This document shows positions 36,208-49,100 of a stretch of DNA of 64,000 nucleotides, one piece after another (within the stretch, counting starts at the first letter, position 1; every line of letters starts with the position of its first letter). A program made the translations under genes and the position numbers. This stretch comes from Trileptium ribeirensis. Lineage: Eukaryota > Nematoda > Enoplea > Enoplida > Thoracostomopsidae. The notes under the pieces were generated by a model. That model was not told the origin of the DNA and ran no database searches. It saw only the letters and a program-made list of their open reading frames with translations. The stretch covers positions 1 through 64,000 of the forward strand of contig JASANE010003562.1 of the NCBI GenBank assembly GCA_030248225.1. The letters are read 5' to 3'.

Positions 36208-37533
36208 TTCACTGTGTCTGAGATGCCGGACCTTAACCTGCTGGGGCGTAACGCGTTAAAGAAATTGGGCATTTCGATTGACGAGATCATCAACCTCACT
36301 GGTGAGTGCAACACGGTTTTAAGTCATTTGAAGCCGGATGTCCAACTTTAGCAACGCTGTCAAAACCTGTGCCAGGAATTTCCCAACCTTTGGAAACCGG
36401 AACTGGGCGGCCTAAAGGATTTCCAGTTGGAAGTTAAATTCAAGGACAATTCCGAGCCAATCTTCCGGAAAGCTCGTCCGGTCCCTTGCGCCCTCAAGCC
36501 GAACCTCGAAAAGACCTACAGAAAAGGGAAAGAAAAAGGCGTCTGGGAAGCCGTTCAATTTTGCGATTATGGAACCCCGTGGTACCTATCAAGAAAACGC
36601 TATTGCCAGGAAATCAAAAACACAAGTTGCGGGTTTGTGGCGACCATACCGTTACAGTCAACACTCAACTGGAAGAGCATCGACACCCACTGCCTCTGCC
36701 GAGGATCTAATGCAAAAACTCGGAGGTGGATACGGGTTTACCAAAATCGACTTGGCTGATGCCTACAACCAAATCTTGCTGGTCCAATCAGTCAACGACG
36801 ACTGGCTCTTAGTACACATAAAGGAGTTCTTCTTCAGAAGCGCCTTCCTTTTGGGATCAAGTCTGCTCCCGGCTACTTTTAGCAAATCATGGAACAACTG
36901 ACCAACGATTTACCTGGTGTAGTTGTCTACCTGAACGATTTGTTGGTCAGCGGAAAAGTCGCCGAAGACCACTTTAACAATTTACGCCGTTTGCTCAATC
37001 GTCTCGAAGACAAAGGTCTTCGTTGTAGACTGGAGAAATGTCAATTCGCTCAGCCTTTTGTGGAGTATCTGGGTCACTATCTCTCTCATGAGGGAATCGC
37101 CAAGGGCCCCAAAGTGGATGATGTCGTCAAGATGCCAGCCCCAACAGACGTTTCCAGCCTGAAAGTGTTCCTTGGATCCGTACAATTCTACGCCAAATTT
37201 TTGCCATCTAATTTCTCGACACTCGCAGAGCCGCTGTATGCTTTGACAAAGAAGCATTCCAAACGGATTTGGGAGCAAGACCAAACCAAAGCGACATTCC
37301 AGAAACTGAAGGACTTGCTCTGCTCCGAAAACGTCCTCGTGCATTTCAACAGACAACTACCTCTGGGTTTGGCTTGCGACGCGTCAAAAGTTGAAATTGG
37401 AGCGGTTCTTTTTCATCGCTATCCCGACTGCAGTGAACGCCCCATCTTCAATGCTTCTAAAACGCTCACCGATACACAAATAAATTTACAGCCAAATCCA
37501 GAAAAAAAGCGTTGGCAATTGTGTTCGGTCTGA
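36208..37533 (+). pseudogene. Ty3/gypsy reverse transcriptase and RNase H (broken)
   Basis: An FRKARPVPCALKPNLEK entry motif (in 36427-36759) precedes GYGFTKIDLADAYNQILL with the first catalytic Asp (frame of 36569-36901). In 36889-37533 the active-site box reads VVVYLNDLLVSG, with the first Asp of the usual YxDD changed to Asn. It continues through the thumb and connection (FLGSVQFYAKFLPSNFSTLAEPLYAL) to the RNase H start (LACDASKVEIGAVLF), whose Asp is kept. At least two frame changes and the altered YxDD box make it inactive. RNase H continues out of frame to about 37.7 kb. Confidence 0.85.
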
Positions 37534-38029
37534 AAAAGTTTTACCAGTACCTTTATGGAAGAAGGTTTATCCTGGTAACTAATCATCGACCGCTCAAGGC
37601 GCTCTTTGGCACGGGCAAACTAGTCCCACTTTTGGCCTAAATCGCCTAGCTCGATGGGCGTTGCTGTTAAACCAGTTCGACTACAGTGTTTAATTCCGCA
37701 AAACTAAGGATCATGCAAATGCTGACGCACTCAGGCGCCTTCCACCGTCCGAAGACGTCTCTTTCGACGAGGAAGAGATCGAGGACGATGCCGAAAGGGT
37801 TTTTTCAATACAACACGTGGAAGACAATTTGACACCGCTTATCAAGGTTCGTTAGTACGAGAGTCTGCGAAAGACCCTGTTCTTTCAACGGTGCTCAGGT
37901 TTATACGTGAAGGTGGGCCCCAAAAAGAAGCCATGAAGGCTCGCAGATGCAACGTTTCCGACAAATTTCTGAATCAATATCCAACTGCAACGGTTGCCTG
38001 GTTCACGAAACAAGTGTTGTGATTCCAAC

Positions 38030-38831
38030 CTCCATGCCACGTCAACATTGACGAAGACAATAGGCCACCTGCAGTCATTGTGTGCCATGTGGAGAACAAC
38101 AAAACAAACCAGCAAAACCTCCCGTACATCCTTGGATGTTGCCTGAAAAACCGTGGAGCCGACTTCAGATGGACCACGCCATTAATTTCATGGGCTCCAA
38201 CTGGTTAGTGCTCAGAGATGCTTACTCCAAGTATCCTTGCAGTCATCCTACACAAGCTGTGATCGCCAAGGCTACAGTTGACCTCCCGGAGCAAGATTTT
38301 GCTCACTTCGGATATCCACACACGTTAGTGACCGATAAAGCAACAACATTCCAGTCTGATGAATTCAAAGCCTGGTGTCAAGAAAGTGGGATATCTCTCC
38401 TTACAGGAGCTCCATACCATCCGGCTACCAATGGGTCGCCGGAAAGCCTGGGACAAACTTTCGAACAGGCACTTCGGAAGTCCAACCTTCTTCCGAGAAA
38501 AGCCCTTCAAGAGTTCCTCTTACAGTTCCGTCGTACTCCAAATTCGTCAGCATACTCGCCAAGTGAACTATTGAATTCACGCCAAATCCGGACTAAGATT
38601 GATACGCTGCTTCACTCCCCTACTCACAGGGCACAAGGCAGACAATCCAGAGAGGCAACAAAGTCACAGCGTCGGGTATCAAGGATTATCCTGTCGTACA
38701 AAGTTGGAGATCCGGTCTGCAAGCTATACTTTGGGCCAAGAAGAGCAAATCATGGTCGTTGGGTTCCAGCAATTGTCGTCAAACGAAAAGGAGCCCGCAC
38801 CTGTACCGAACCTTCCTTACCGTTGGCTGGG
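38030..38831 (+). pseudogene. Ty3/gypsy integrase (nearly intact core, truncated end)
   Basis: The frame 38082-38870 contains an integrase core with all three acidic residues visible: MDHAINFMG (first Asp), LVTDKATTFQSDEF (second Asp) and HPATNGSPESLGQ (Glu). The C-terminal SH3-like part (YKVGDPVCKLYF then GRWVPAIVVKRKG) follows. At about 38830 the sequence switches to transposase-like sequence, so the final codons of this frame are not gypsy. The zinc-binding part upstream (37.9-38.08 kb) is frame-shifted. This is the best-preserved part of the element. Confidence 0.85.
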
Positions 38832-39042
38832 TTACCGAGGACCTATCGAATGACCTGCTTGTTCTCCTGATCTGAACCTTCCTGATTTTTTTGTGTGAGG
38901 AGTAGTGAAGGACAAGGTACACAAACGCAAACCGCTAACCTTGTTGTGCCTTAAAGAGGCTATATCAGAGAAGCTCTCCCTTCTGCAGTCTGACATGGTT
39001 CGTGACATCTACCGAAGTGAGCGTTTTCGACTGGAAGAATGA
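38832..39042 (+). pseudogene. Second Tc1/mariner transposase C-terminal fragment
   Basis: Starting at RGPIE, the plus strand reads the transposase C-terminus. SPDLNLPDFF carries the third acidic residue, followed by VKDKVHKRKPLTL and LLQSDMVRDIYRSERF, interrupted by two TGA codons at tryptophan positions. It is collinear with the end of the 32-33 kb pseudogene and so belongs to the same family. It is joined directly to the gypsy integrase, which shows one element landing in, or recombining with, the other. Confidence 0.75.
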
Positions 39043-41319
39043 TTGATCTTGGACTCGCCCAGGTCCGCACTGATGCGTAAGTCCAATTTAGGTGAAAATA
39101 CCTAGGCTTACCTTTTGTCAGAATCACGAATTGATTCGCGCAAAAATTAACGTTCACAAAAATGCGAACACCAATGACAAAAATGTACGAAGGGAAATTG
39201 CGTTCGCGCACATTTGTCCGCTCCGCACGTTTATCCGCGTTCATCAAATAACAGTCCGAATCAGACTTCAATGTTCGCAGTCTATTTGTGTATTATAGCA
39301 TACCATGAAAACGCGGTTGGTAATCGCGCTTTAACTTGTACGCGGTTATCAAAATGAAATTGTAGATCGCAAAATAGTGACCGCTAACAACGCTATCGCA
39401 AATGGTGTATGCGTACGTTAGGGAAAATATGCCTTTTTTCGCATTCATCGGTTCTACTATCATGAACTGACTTAACAAAAGAACAACCCTGGTGTATGCA
39501 GCTAATGTGAACTCACGCGCTATGGTATTATGGAAAACTAAGTTATATGTGAGAGTAAGTGTATACCAAAACGATTTTAGATATGTTTATTGTTTGGCGT
39601 GCTTTGTGATTTTGATACTGCGGCGTTACTTTATGGGTAACCATGTAGTAATGCAGCGTTCAGCGGTAAATGTATGCACTCATTGTACATTGCAAGATGT
39701 ATTGTCATGTTTGTAATTACAGAATTTGTGGCAATCATGACACTTAGTGCTGCACAATCAGTAGCGCCTCGTTTGTTAGTGCATGAAACTTGTGTCAATC
39801 TTCACCATTAGTGCTACAAAAAATGGAGAGATGTAAGCAGCAATCAAGAGAATTGCCACCAGACATGTATCGATAAACCTTACATACACAACAGGCGTTG
39901 TAACTTCTGATGTGTGCCATACATTATGCTCTAAATAGCTTTTAATATTTTCGAAGTATCTTTTGAAAATGGCTATCTAAAAATTAGTACTGTTCGGTGT
40001 TTACCTAGGCGCATGCAGACATCCATATTTGTAGTTGATTTAATATGATATAGATATTCTTGTTTATAACTACTCAAATGGCATATGTAACATATAGCAA
40101 ATATTCTGACAGCAATAGTAGTAATAGAAGCTCTTATTGCTACAGCGATTATCGCGATGAACGTGTACTTTCTGCATATTGCGTAGTAATAATACTAATT
40201 ATTGCTACAACGTCTGTTAATATTTGCAGCGATAACCTACACTCTCCTACAAAAAAACGTGCAAGTGGCACAACTATCGCACTAAATATGTAACAACAAT
40301 ATAAAGTATTGCTACATGTTTTGAAAACGCTTTGTAGCAATTTAGTCATGATCATACGTGCTACAATGTGCGGTGAGTGCACACGTTTTTTGTGACCGCA
40401 GCATAATATATATAAATAAGTTAGCTATCTTAAGTGTTATGTTTTGACGTAAACAAAATTATTTAAATTGAGACTTTCCATCTATATTAAACTTAACATT
40501 ATATAAGATTATATAATATAAGACTCGTAAGATTATTTAAGAACCAAATCAGAGCTTACACTTGTAAGTTACGCTTAAGTATTTCGACAGCAACTAGGCC
40601 TGTATTTCATTCACACACCTTAAGGTTCACATTAGGTCTACAAAGCACTATATTATTTGTATGCTTTCAGTGCTACATTTAACATTTCATGCAGTTCGTA
40701 AATGGTTTTACTTTGATTTGCTCGCTAAGAGAAAATATGCAAATGAACGAATAATAATTGTATTACTCGGTTCATGGAGAATGATCTGGAATGCGGTGAA
40801 ACATGAGTACTTTTTGCAAAGAACTACATTTTGTTAAGCTGTACTTTAAGATACGCTGCTGCTACTTTACAACCAATCATTTTCTTGTATAGCTATCAGT
40901 ATATGAGTAATAGATGGTGTTTCAGTACTAGAAATATATTGAAAATTACATTCAACTAATTATAAGAACAATTTTTTGCGAGTATGATATAAATTTGCCC
41001 AAGTTTGCTGTAATCAGTACCAAAGGTTTTGTTCAAAAGTTCAAGTATTTTATTCTTCCAGTAATCAGTGGAAGAATGTCTGATATTTCCAAGATTAGTT
41101 TGGTCTGCACTTCTTAGCAAATATTAAGTGTAATTTTATTGAATATGTTGCATTGTTGAGAGTCAAGTCATATACTTGCAAAACATTATGTTAACCGGCA
41201 GTAGTATTATAGAACAGCCTTAGTCGTTGTAGAATCTATAGAGACGTTGACTTTTCTATATATATTAAAGGAGGGGTTGGTTGGGTTGTTAAGTCAGTGG
41301 TGTAATTTACTGTAATCTC

Positions 41320-41475
41320 TTCAAACTCATAATTTTCCAAATTTTGGTAAACGTTTCGCCAATTTTTGCCAATTGTTTCCCCGTTTTTGGTAGTTTTTTC
41401 ATCTGTTTTGTATAATTTGTGAAAATTTTGCTCAATTTTCTTCCATTTTTGTAAAATTTAACAAAATTTTTCGCT
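41320..41475. repeat. Phased AATT array, copy 3 (opposite orientation)
   Basis: The pyrimidine-rich version of the array: AATTTTCC, CCAATTTTTGCC and TTGTTTCCCCGTTTTTGG units at roughly 10-12 bp spacing. It is the reverse complement in style of the 6.1 and 9.7 kb copies. Confidence 0.45.
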
Positions 41476-42172
41476 TGAATTCAGCTGTTCAGCAGGGTAT
41501 GTGGAGGAGAGGGACTACGGCTTCACACGGGGCAAATACATATGGCCTAGGGGCAAACCCTGCTAACCCTGTGGCCGCCTAGGATATAAATCTGATGGTA
41601 CACAACTACTCGAACAAATTCTCAAATCCACCGAATTACAGCACCGTTTCTTTACCTATAAGCTATCTTCTTACATACATGGCAAAAGTAGGCTAAGTTT
41701 ATTTGCCAATACATGGACTAATATAATATTTGGCTACAAACAGTTTATTTCAGTTTTAATCTTTAGAGATAAATGCAGTAAGTTTTAAATGTTACCTAGT
41801 TTAAAAACAGTAAAATTGTGGTGCCGTAAAAATGCTGTTTTAACAAGTTAAGCTCTTGTTTTTTGCGCGATATTTTCTTCGAATTTTACAGATGAAGATA
41901 AATGCAGGCAGTATTACCATGATAGGAAATTAGTTGCGGCTTTGTAATTCGCAAACTTTGAACCCAAGTATCACCCCAATCAACTTGAGTGTGATGGCGT
42001 AGGTAATGTTGGTTTCTTATCGAATCATTGTGATAAAATGTAATCGTCTATAAAGCTATGTTAAATTAAAAAGGTCATTTTCGTGTGGAAACTCAAACTA
42101 AATCATCTAGAAAGTTTAACAATCTGTGTGGTATCAGACATAATTCTTGTGTATTATATTCTACTTCAATTA

Positions 42173-42250
42173 TGGGACCACCGGGAATAGAACACTGAGC
42201 GTGCCTCATCCGCAGCATTAGTTAGCTGCTAAACACTACATCACCGGCCC
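42173..42250 (-). repeat. tRNA-like SINE head, second copy
   Basis: On the minus strand this reads GGGCCGGTGATGTAGTGTTTAG through TTCTATTCCCGGTGGTCCCA. It aligns from end to end with the tRNA-Ala-like module at 11718-11791, but the B box and anticodon arm are eroded. It is a decayed SINE of the same family. Confidence 0.5.
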
Positions 42251-43741
42251 GCTTGAAACAGTTGAAAATTAGTGATGTTATTCTAACATGGGAATTGACG
42301 CCGTTTTGCTGGTAATTAGCATATTGTGTGATCATTACATGGTCATATTTTTTCAGCAGTACATACGGCATAACCAAATGTAGGCTTGATGTACGTTGTA
42401 AATTGAACGCTAATGTTTTCACTCTAAATTTCATTAATTATTTAATTATACTCTCGTTGTATTGATTGAAATAAATTTTATGTTTATATTTTTGTAACCA
42501 GCATAAACCATTTAAAATATTTGAGATTCAGAGCTGTGGCAAAAATATTATGTACCGCAAAGTGCAAGGCAGGCTATCTATGCCGTTATCGATATACTAA
42601 ACTTCGGTTTAGGCCTTACCAATAGCTTCGGTTTCGGAATAAATAACCCTTGGACAATATATAATCTTTTGTGACCCATCTTCCAATCCTTTTTTGTTAA
42701 ACTGGTCTTTTTTCAACGATATCTTGACGCGGTTTTCATGCCTACTCGGAACCTCGATGACGTTGCTATTCACATCAGAGCAAGGTCAATATATCAGATG
42801 CATTGTTAAAACAATAATATAATACCTAGAACCATTGAGGGGTCGATAAATTTTTATGCATGGCCTGTGACGAGTGTGAGCTGGAACCTCGACGTTGGGC
42901 AACAAATTTTTTTAACCATTGCAAGTGCTTAAAATGGTATGCATATATTATCGCTCTTATGAACCATCTAGGCCAGGTCGTTGACCCAATATATCATTTG
43001 CTAACAGGACAACTATTCCACAGTATCATATGAAATAAAATGTGAACTATAGGTTACATAAAGACAAAAAAGGCGCTACACCTCACCACTAGGAATTCCG
43101 TGAATATTGCATTTCATGCTTCATAAATCCTGGATCTGTGTTTAGATGGTAGCGCAGCAGGTGCTCCAAAGCACTCATACGATTATACTCTGCATTGTAT
43201 ATGTGTTTAAGTTGATGACCGAAAACAGACTTACAAATTTGTTGACATAAATGTTTTTACAATATACTAGCAGCCTCCTTTTTTCTAACTTTTGCGGAGT
43301 TCACAAAAGTAAATATAACCAAACAAGACACATATCGCTAGCTGTGTACTGTAAACAGTAATGTGGTGCGGACGTGTGGAGTTAGACATAGCAGAGAGAG
43401 ATAACTTTAGTACTTTAAGAAATGAAACTTTTGCGTCGTATTCTTGTTATTCTGCCGAACACACCTTTAATGATTATAATTTGCACTTTGGTTTCGTTAG
43501 TACATAACATAAGACCGCGAGCGAGATAACAAAACTTGTTTAAAGTTCAGGCTAACAAAACTTCGCCATTTAAAGAACAGGCGTTATTAACCAACTTGTA
43601 TAGACGCTTGCAAAACTAAGCTATTAGCTTCATGTTCCAGCTGAATGCTACGAACGAACCAGCAATAGTATGACTTGCTGCCCGCTAATTTGAAAACGCT
43701 AACAAATGGGCTTGGAAATGTCGTGGAACCGGACTAAATGA

Positions 43742-44520
43742 GTGCCGATGTCGCATAGAGACAAAGGCAGAACAAAGGCACCATTACACATGGTTCTTAC
43801 GTCGATCCTAACAGATCTGTGCAGGCCTTGTGGTGTTTATGGAAAACATAATCAGCAAACGGTACTAGATAGGTATGCAATGGCAAATATCTTAGGCCCT
43901 TCAAATAAACTATATGGCTGCATAGCCTTTTCAAACTTAGATTTAGCAATCGCATTTCATCAAATTCCTGTAGCGGATGTGGATCAGCCGAAAACAGCAA
44001 TCACTACACTGCTGGTATGTATCTGTATACATGAATGCGGTCTGTATTGTAAAATGAATACAGATTTGTAGGACCTACCAATTGCTGAGGTGTATATAAA
44101 TGATATTTTAGTTGCCGGTAAAAATGTTCAAGAACTTCGGTGACACCTAGCGCCTAATTTTGTCTTCTACGAAAGGATAGACTGCGTATCAAACCAAAGA
44201 AATGACATATTTTCCCACAAAGTTACGTTTGTGGCAATTGAGATATCCGCAGCCGGTTTCTGTCCAATGTCAAAAAAACCGGTTGCCATAAATAAAATTT
44301 CTTTACCATAAACAATTCATGAGCGTGGAATTTTTCTCACTATGTCTGGTTTTTACCGTCCCTTTATGAAAGACCATTCCAAGATCTCGGTTCAACAACA
44401 TCATTAGTAACAGGAACAGAAAAGAAATCAATGAAACAATTTGAATATTCAGAGGTCAAAAACATCTTTCCACGATTGGAAAATGCATTAATCCTTTCCT
44501 ACATGAATTATTGTGTATTT
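43742..44520 (+). pseudogene. Remnant of a second Ty3/gypsy RT-RNase H
   Basis: Segment 43742-44071 carries the RT palm: PCGVYGKHNQQTVLDRYAM, then FSNLDLAIAFHQIPVADVDQPKTAIT with the first catalytic Asp context. After a stop, the following bases read a VYINDILVAGKN active-site box (Asp to Asn) near 44.09 kb. Then come thumb and connection traces (FPQSYV.., MSGFYRPFMKD) to about 44.5 kb, in changing frames. It differs from the 34.5-kb element in these motifs, so it is a separate, older insertion. No gag, integrase or LTR is seen. Confidence 0.75.
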
Positions 44521-44529
44521 TGTGCAATG

Positions 44530-45590
44530 TTGACAAAACGTTAGGCACGTCATTAACGACGCGCACAAATCTCCAAGTTGGCTAACATTACTTGTGTGCT
44601 AATTGCGTTCCGACATCAAAGATCTTCTGTTCATTCTTACGAAACAACATCAACAATGTTTCGTGATTCATTGATATTGTTATGTCGGGGTTAATTCGCT
44701 GTCATCGGATACAGCCGCTGAATATGGGTATACATTACTAGATAGGATACCTCAATTCAATAAATATAACAAGAAAAATATAGTTTGAATAAGTTTTTGC
44801 TTTCATAATGCATAGGTATTCGACTTCACAAATACGCAAATAGGCTAGGTTCACGAAATGCTCGATAATTACGTGCAATGTCAAGGATACCACAAGCAGT
44901 GAACGCCTCTCCCAACATTTTAGTGAAGCGTTAGGAAAACTGAAGTGATTTGTATATAATTGAATAAATGCAAATATCACTTTTTACCGCCCACTTCGCT
45001 TCGAAGAGCTTGCGACGCCTTTGCCCAATGCCATTTACGTAGAGGCATTTATATATTTATGGTATCACAAGCTAAGCAGTAACAGTACATAAGCATGTAA
45101 GCGTTTTATTCGCATTATTATTTGAAAGATTTACGAATTACGAATACTAGAAATCTAACGGTCAACCTTAAACGTCAACCATCTTAGACAAATAAAAAAA
45201 CTTCATTGTCTTCGGTAGATGCAATGCACCATCTTGCAAGCATTTTAGAGAAGAATTTTTGGACAAATTTCTAGCTAACAAATGATTCTCAAGTAAGTAC
45301 AAAAATTGTTTTCATTCTAAATTAATTTTACAAATAATTTTCACCGCGGTATTTGTAGGAAATGATCCCATAAATAAAGGGATTTTCTATGCGATGTGAT
45401 GTGTTATGTGATCAAATTTTTAAAAAACAATTAGTGAACGCCCAATCTTTGGATGAAAACATACAATACGGTCTTATTACAGTAAAACAAATCGAAAAAA
45501 AATCATCTTGCGACAGGATATTTGCAAAATAATGCCAGATTTGTAAGGCCATTTATGCCAACTTTTGTCAATATTACGCTGCACTTACAT
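44530..45590. other. Non-coding stretch
   Basis: No gene or clear repeat recognised. The first part may include decayed gypsy sequence. Confidence 0.4.
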
Positions 45591-45599
45591 TAAAATTCG

Positions 45600-46150
45600 T
45601 GCGTCAGCTACACACATTAAGTGTGGCTACGCTACTATTGCATATAAAATATAGAAATCGTAACGACCATGCACACATTGCACGAAAAATCGCAGCGCAG
45701 CGACATTATTTGTGCAATGGTACCATTTACATATTGTGTAATGGTAATTGGTAGCTACTATGTACACATTGTTCGTCCATAATACCGATCACCTGTTATG
45801 TTAAGTGCGTATTAGTAGCGACAATTATAGAATATACGAGGATGGCTTCGATGTGCAATAAACATAAAATAATAAATGCAAAATATAGATATAACTCACA
45901 TTTCACACAAAGTATAAATATGGTGGCTACCGTTGCACACTCATTTAATACATGGTCGCTCTAGTTGCACATAAAATGTGTAATGGTCACTACCATTACA
46001 CATATAGCGCAGGTATAGAGATGCTACCTTAGCACAAATAATATCGCTCCCATTTCTGGTAAAATGTGCATATTGTCACTACGATTTCCAATCTTATGTG
46101 CAATACTAGTGCACGAACGCTTAATGTGTGGAGCTGATGCACGCATTTCA
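45600..46150. repeat. Array of palindromic GTGTAATGGT/ACCATTACAC units
   Basis: Motifs of the type TGTGCAATGGTAGC and their reverse complements recur about a dozen times. A perfect hairpin with 12-bp arms (ATGTGTAATGGT, loop CACT, ACCATTACACAT) lies at 45976-46003, and a perfect palindrome AATGGTACCATT at 45716-45727. The units are unevenly spaced and alternate in orientation, unlike a simple satellite. No ORF is present. Confidence 0.6.
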
Positions 46151-46159
46151 ATGCGAATG

Positions 46160-49100
46160 CTGCATTTCGTAACACTACGCATGTGTCATATTTTTTCAAC
46201 AGTTGTTTCCTTCTAAATTCGTTTAGTTTTGTTACCATTCATTGCAGTTAAACATCGGTGCATAGCATTGCTTTGTATGTTTCTCTTTCCAAGCGCTGTG
46301 ATAACAAAAATTTTACTTTTAAACCAAAATAAAATTGAAGAATAAGAGTGCAAAAACTACAAATTTTGAGTCAAAATCGCATAGGTTTTACTGAGGATAA
46401 CGGGCGTTGTTGGGTTTAAATTTTTACAGCGGGTGTACCTATAACCTACATATTATATAGTAAATATTTTCCTAATCTCATCCAAACTGCGGCACAGATT
46501 GTTTGTTAAAAGCATATTGTCGACCAAGATTTGCGTACATTTCTTTGGAATAATATATGGTTTTAGAATTGTTGATTCTAGTGAAGGTCACGGTTTTACC
46601 ATCCATGTCTATTTTTTGATAGAGCATACAGCTTAATTCACCCCAATATATACCTATAGCTATGGAATATGGGGCTATATTGTTTCTAGATCAAAACGCC
46701 CCGATGTTACTGATATCGTTCATAATTTTGTAAATACTCCTGTTTCTCAAAGTGCTGTTATAAATAAATTGATATCTATTAATTGCGCTTATTATTTATC
46801 CATTTCATTTGATCTAAATATTAGTCATTGTTTGATCTTGCTAGCAATTAATAATTAAAAGCGATGGCGCTAAACCCAACTGTCCTAGCGCAGCATCTAG
46901 TTTACGCATATACTAATTAAATTCTTTTAAACATAGTTGTATAAAAATTCAATCTTTTTTAGTGTCAAAAGTTGTTCAAAACACACAGCACAATGTGCCT
47001 CTAAGGTCTTAAATAATTTCCTTATGCTAGTATTTGGCACGTATTTTACCGAATGCTAATTAAGCTAAAACTTATCAAGATTTACACTGTAGTATATATA
47101 TGAGAAGTACATAAGTCCTTCAAAATTTTGCAGTCTCATCTTTTCATTTCCCGACATATAAAAACTTCGGACATAAAACAGGTTTCGAAGAACAAGTAGT
47201 ACTGGCCATTTTTGTAGCTGTACAATACTTCGCTCACTGTGAAATTAATATACATGTTATCTATTTTTTATTTCTAAGAAAGTAACGCGCGTACTGACTA
47301 TAACTTTATTAAAATCTCGGTTATGATTGTTCCAGCAAATGATAAGATCCTTTTACCATAAAGTCATGTTAAGTTTGAAGGAATTTTTAGAATTATTTAT
47401 GGAACTATATATAAAGCTATAACTAACAGCAGAGAACCGAATATGAAAGAAACTAAACTGCGTAAAATTCCCAAACCCCAACTATAAATATCTATTGTCT
47501 AAAAACGGAACTACAAGGCGTAATGTTACATATCAGCGACAAAGAAAATAGACAACTAAACAAATTCGGAACTTCAGAGAGGACTGGTTTCACGTCGTAT
47601 AGAATAATGGACATGAGTTTGGTATAACCTGCAAAAAAAGCCTTTCGTCCCTTATAACTGCACGTCCTGCATGGTTATAGAAATAACAAATTGTGCCCAG
47701 TGACCGAAACTGTAGCACCAGTAATCTCCATCAAATAATGCCACAATCTCATCCTCTTAACTTTTAGAGAATAGAAATGTTTGTGACCAAAATGAAAGAG
47801 ATATCAGCACTACATAAACACTCTCAGTCAGACAACTGGTCCTGTTCAAAACTAATCTTATACGTTTTACTGGATTTGATGACAATGTGTTAGATTTGCT
47901 AGCTTTATTTTGTTTTGTGTGAGTAATTTTGCCTCAATGGCAGGCAATAAACATGTTTGACTAATTAAAATGAGAGCTTATACGTTTTTATTTTGAGCTA
48001 AAATAAAAGAATTACCACGGCTATAATGTTGTACTCCAGCAGAAGAATGCTAATGTACTAACACGTTCGACTATTGTCCCTACTGATGCTGCAAAGTTGT
48101 TGCAAAAAACTGTATTAACATCAATAATGTCTCATTCTCATTTGTAGTCTCAACTTCGTTTCGCACTATGTATAAATATTAATAAACTAAATAGGGTCCT
48201 GGTAATAACGTATATATGTATGTATAAACACAAACACTATATATATTTAAATATTAGACTAGGCTATCTAAGTTCAATTCTGAGATTAACCCTTCACTGT
48301 CCAACGTTGTCTAAGAGTAACGGCGTACATTTAGTGGGGTTATATTAACTATGTCAGTTGTGACTGAGTAAGTAGTTATTCACTGTTTTGCGTGAATCCT
48401 TGCGGGTTAGCTGATCAATATCTCCTTAGTATTTTAATGTCTTCTGACGATGCTCAGTCGCGCAATCCAAAATTGCTTCCTGGAACACAGTTAAGTTAAC
48501 CAAACATAGCACGATACACAATTAATTCTGGCATTAAGGGTTTAAGTATAATAACTACATATTAAGGTTGGATCATGTATTTTGAGTGCAATGTCATCGA
48601 AAAGTTTTGGTGACGCTGTGATAATTAAATGCTTTATTTTAGAAGGTGCTATATACACTATTTTTTCGTTTGACAGTAGTTAACCTAAAGCCTTGACCAT
48701 ACGGAACCAGCAAGTCGTGAAGAATAACAATTGTTTTACTATGGAGCTAATGGATCACTAGATTAACATTTGTGCCCCTAGGGTCGTATCCTGTCACAGA
48801 GTGAGTTTCGACCTCTGACAAAAAGACGCCTCTTTACACAACCGAATCTGAATGCATAAATAAAATAAATAGTCGATCTATGCCAGTACGTTCGTAACAG
48901 TCGGAAGCGGCTATGTATCATGTTTTGATAGTGGGAACGGCTGCTCAAAAAATATTTATTGCGTTTGGTACAGACAAGTTGTGCCTCAGAGAATATACAT
49001 TTACGTCAAAATTTAACAAGCAATATGAGTATCACTTAAAATAAAAGACGAATAAATATATATAAAATCAATTGCGTAAAGCTGGATATTTTCAAAGTTT

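Larger units (their letters stand above)
39050..43700. other. Non-coding stretch with repeat fragments
   Basis: Positions 39536-39590 repeat the mariner 3' end seen at 33.08 kb, separated here from the transposase by about 450 bp of unrelated sequence. Positions 40183-40208 form a near-palindrome of GTAGTAATAAT type, one of several GTAGCAAT-like motifs in 40.08-40.38 kb. Positions 41510-41760 are the second copy of the 26.85-kb repeat. No gene is seen. Confidence 0.45.

Noticed and set aside
32530..38900. Four in-frame TGA codons at tryptophan positions in the two transposase fragments, suggesting UGA might encode Trp
   Set aside because: Intact element ORFs in the window use TGG for Trp and TGA as stop (for example the 287-aa ORF ends with TGA). 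The transposases also carry other stops and frame changes, so ordinary decay (G to A) explains them.
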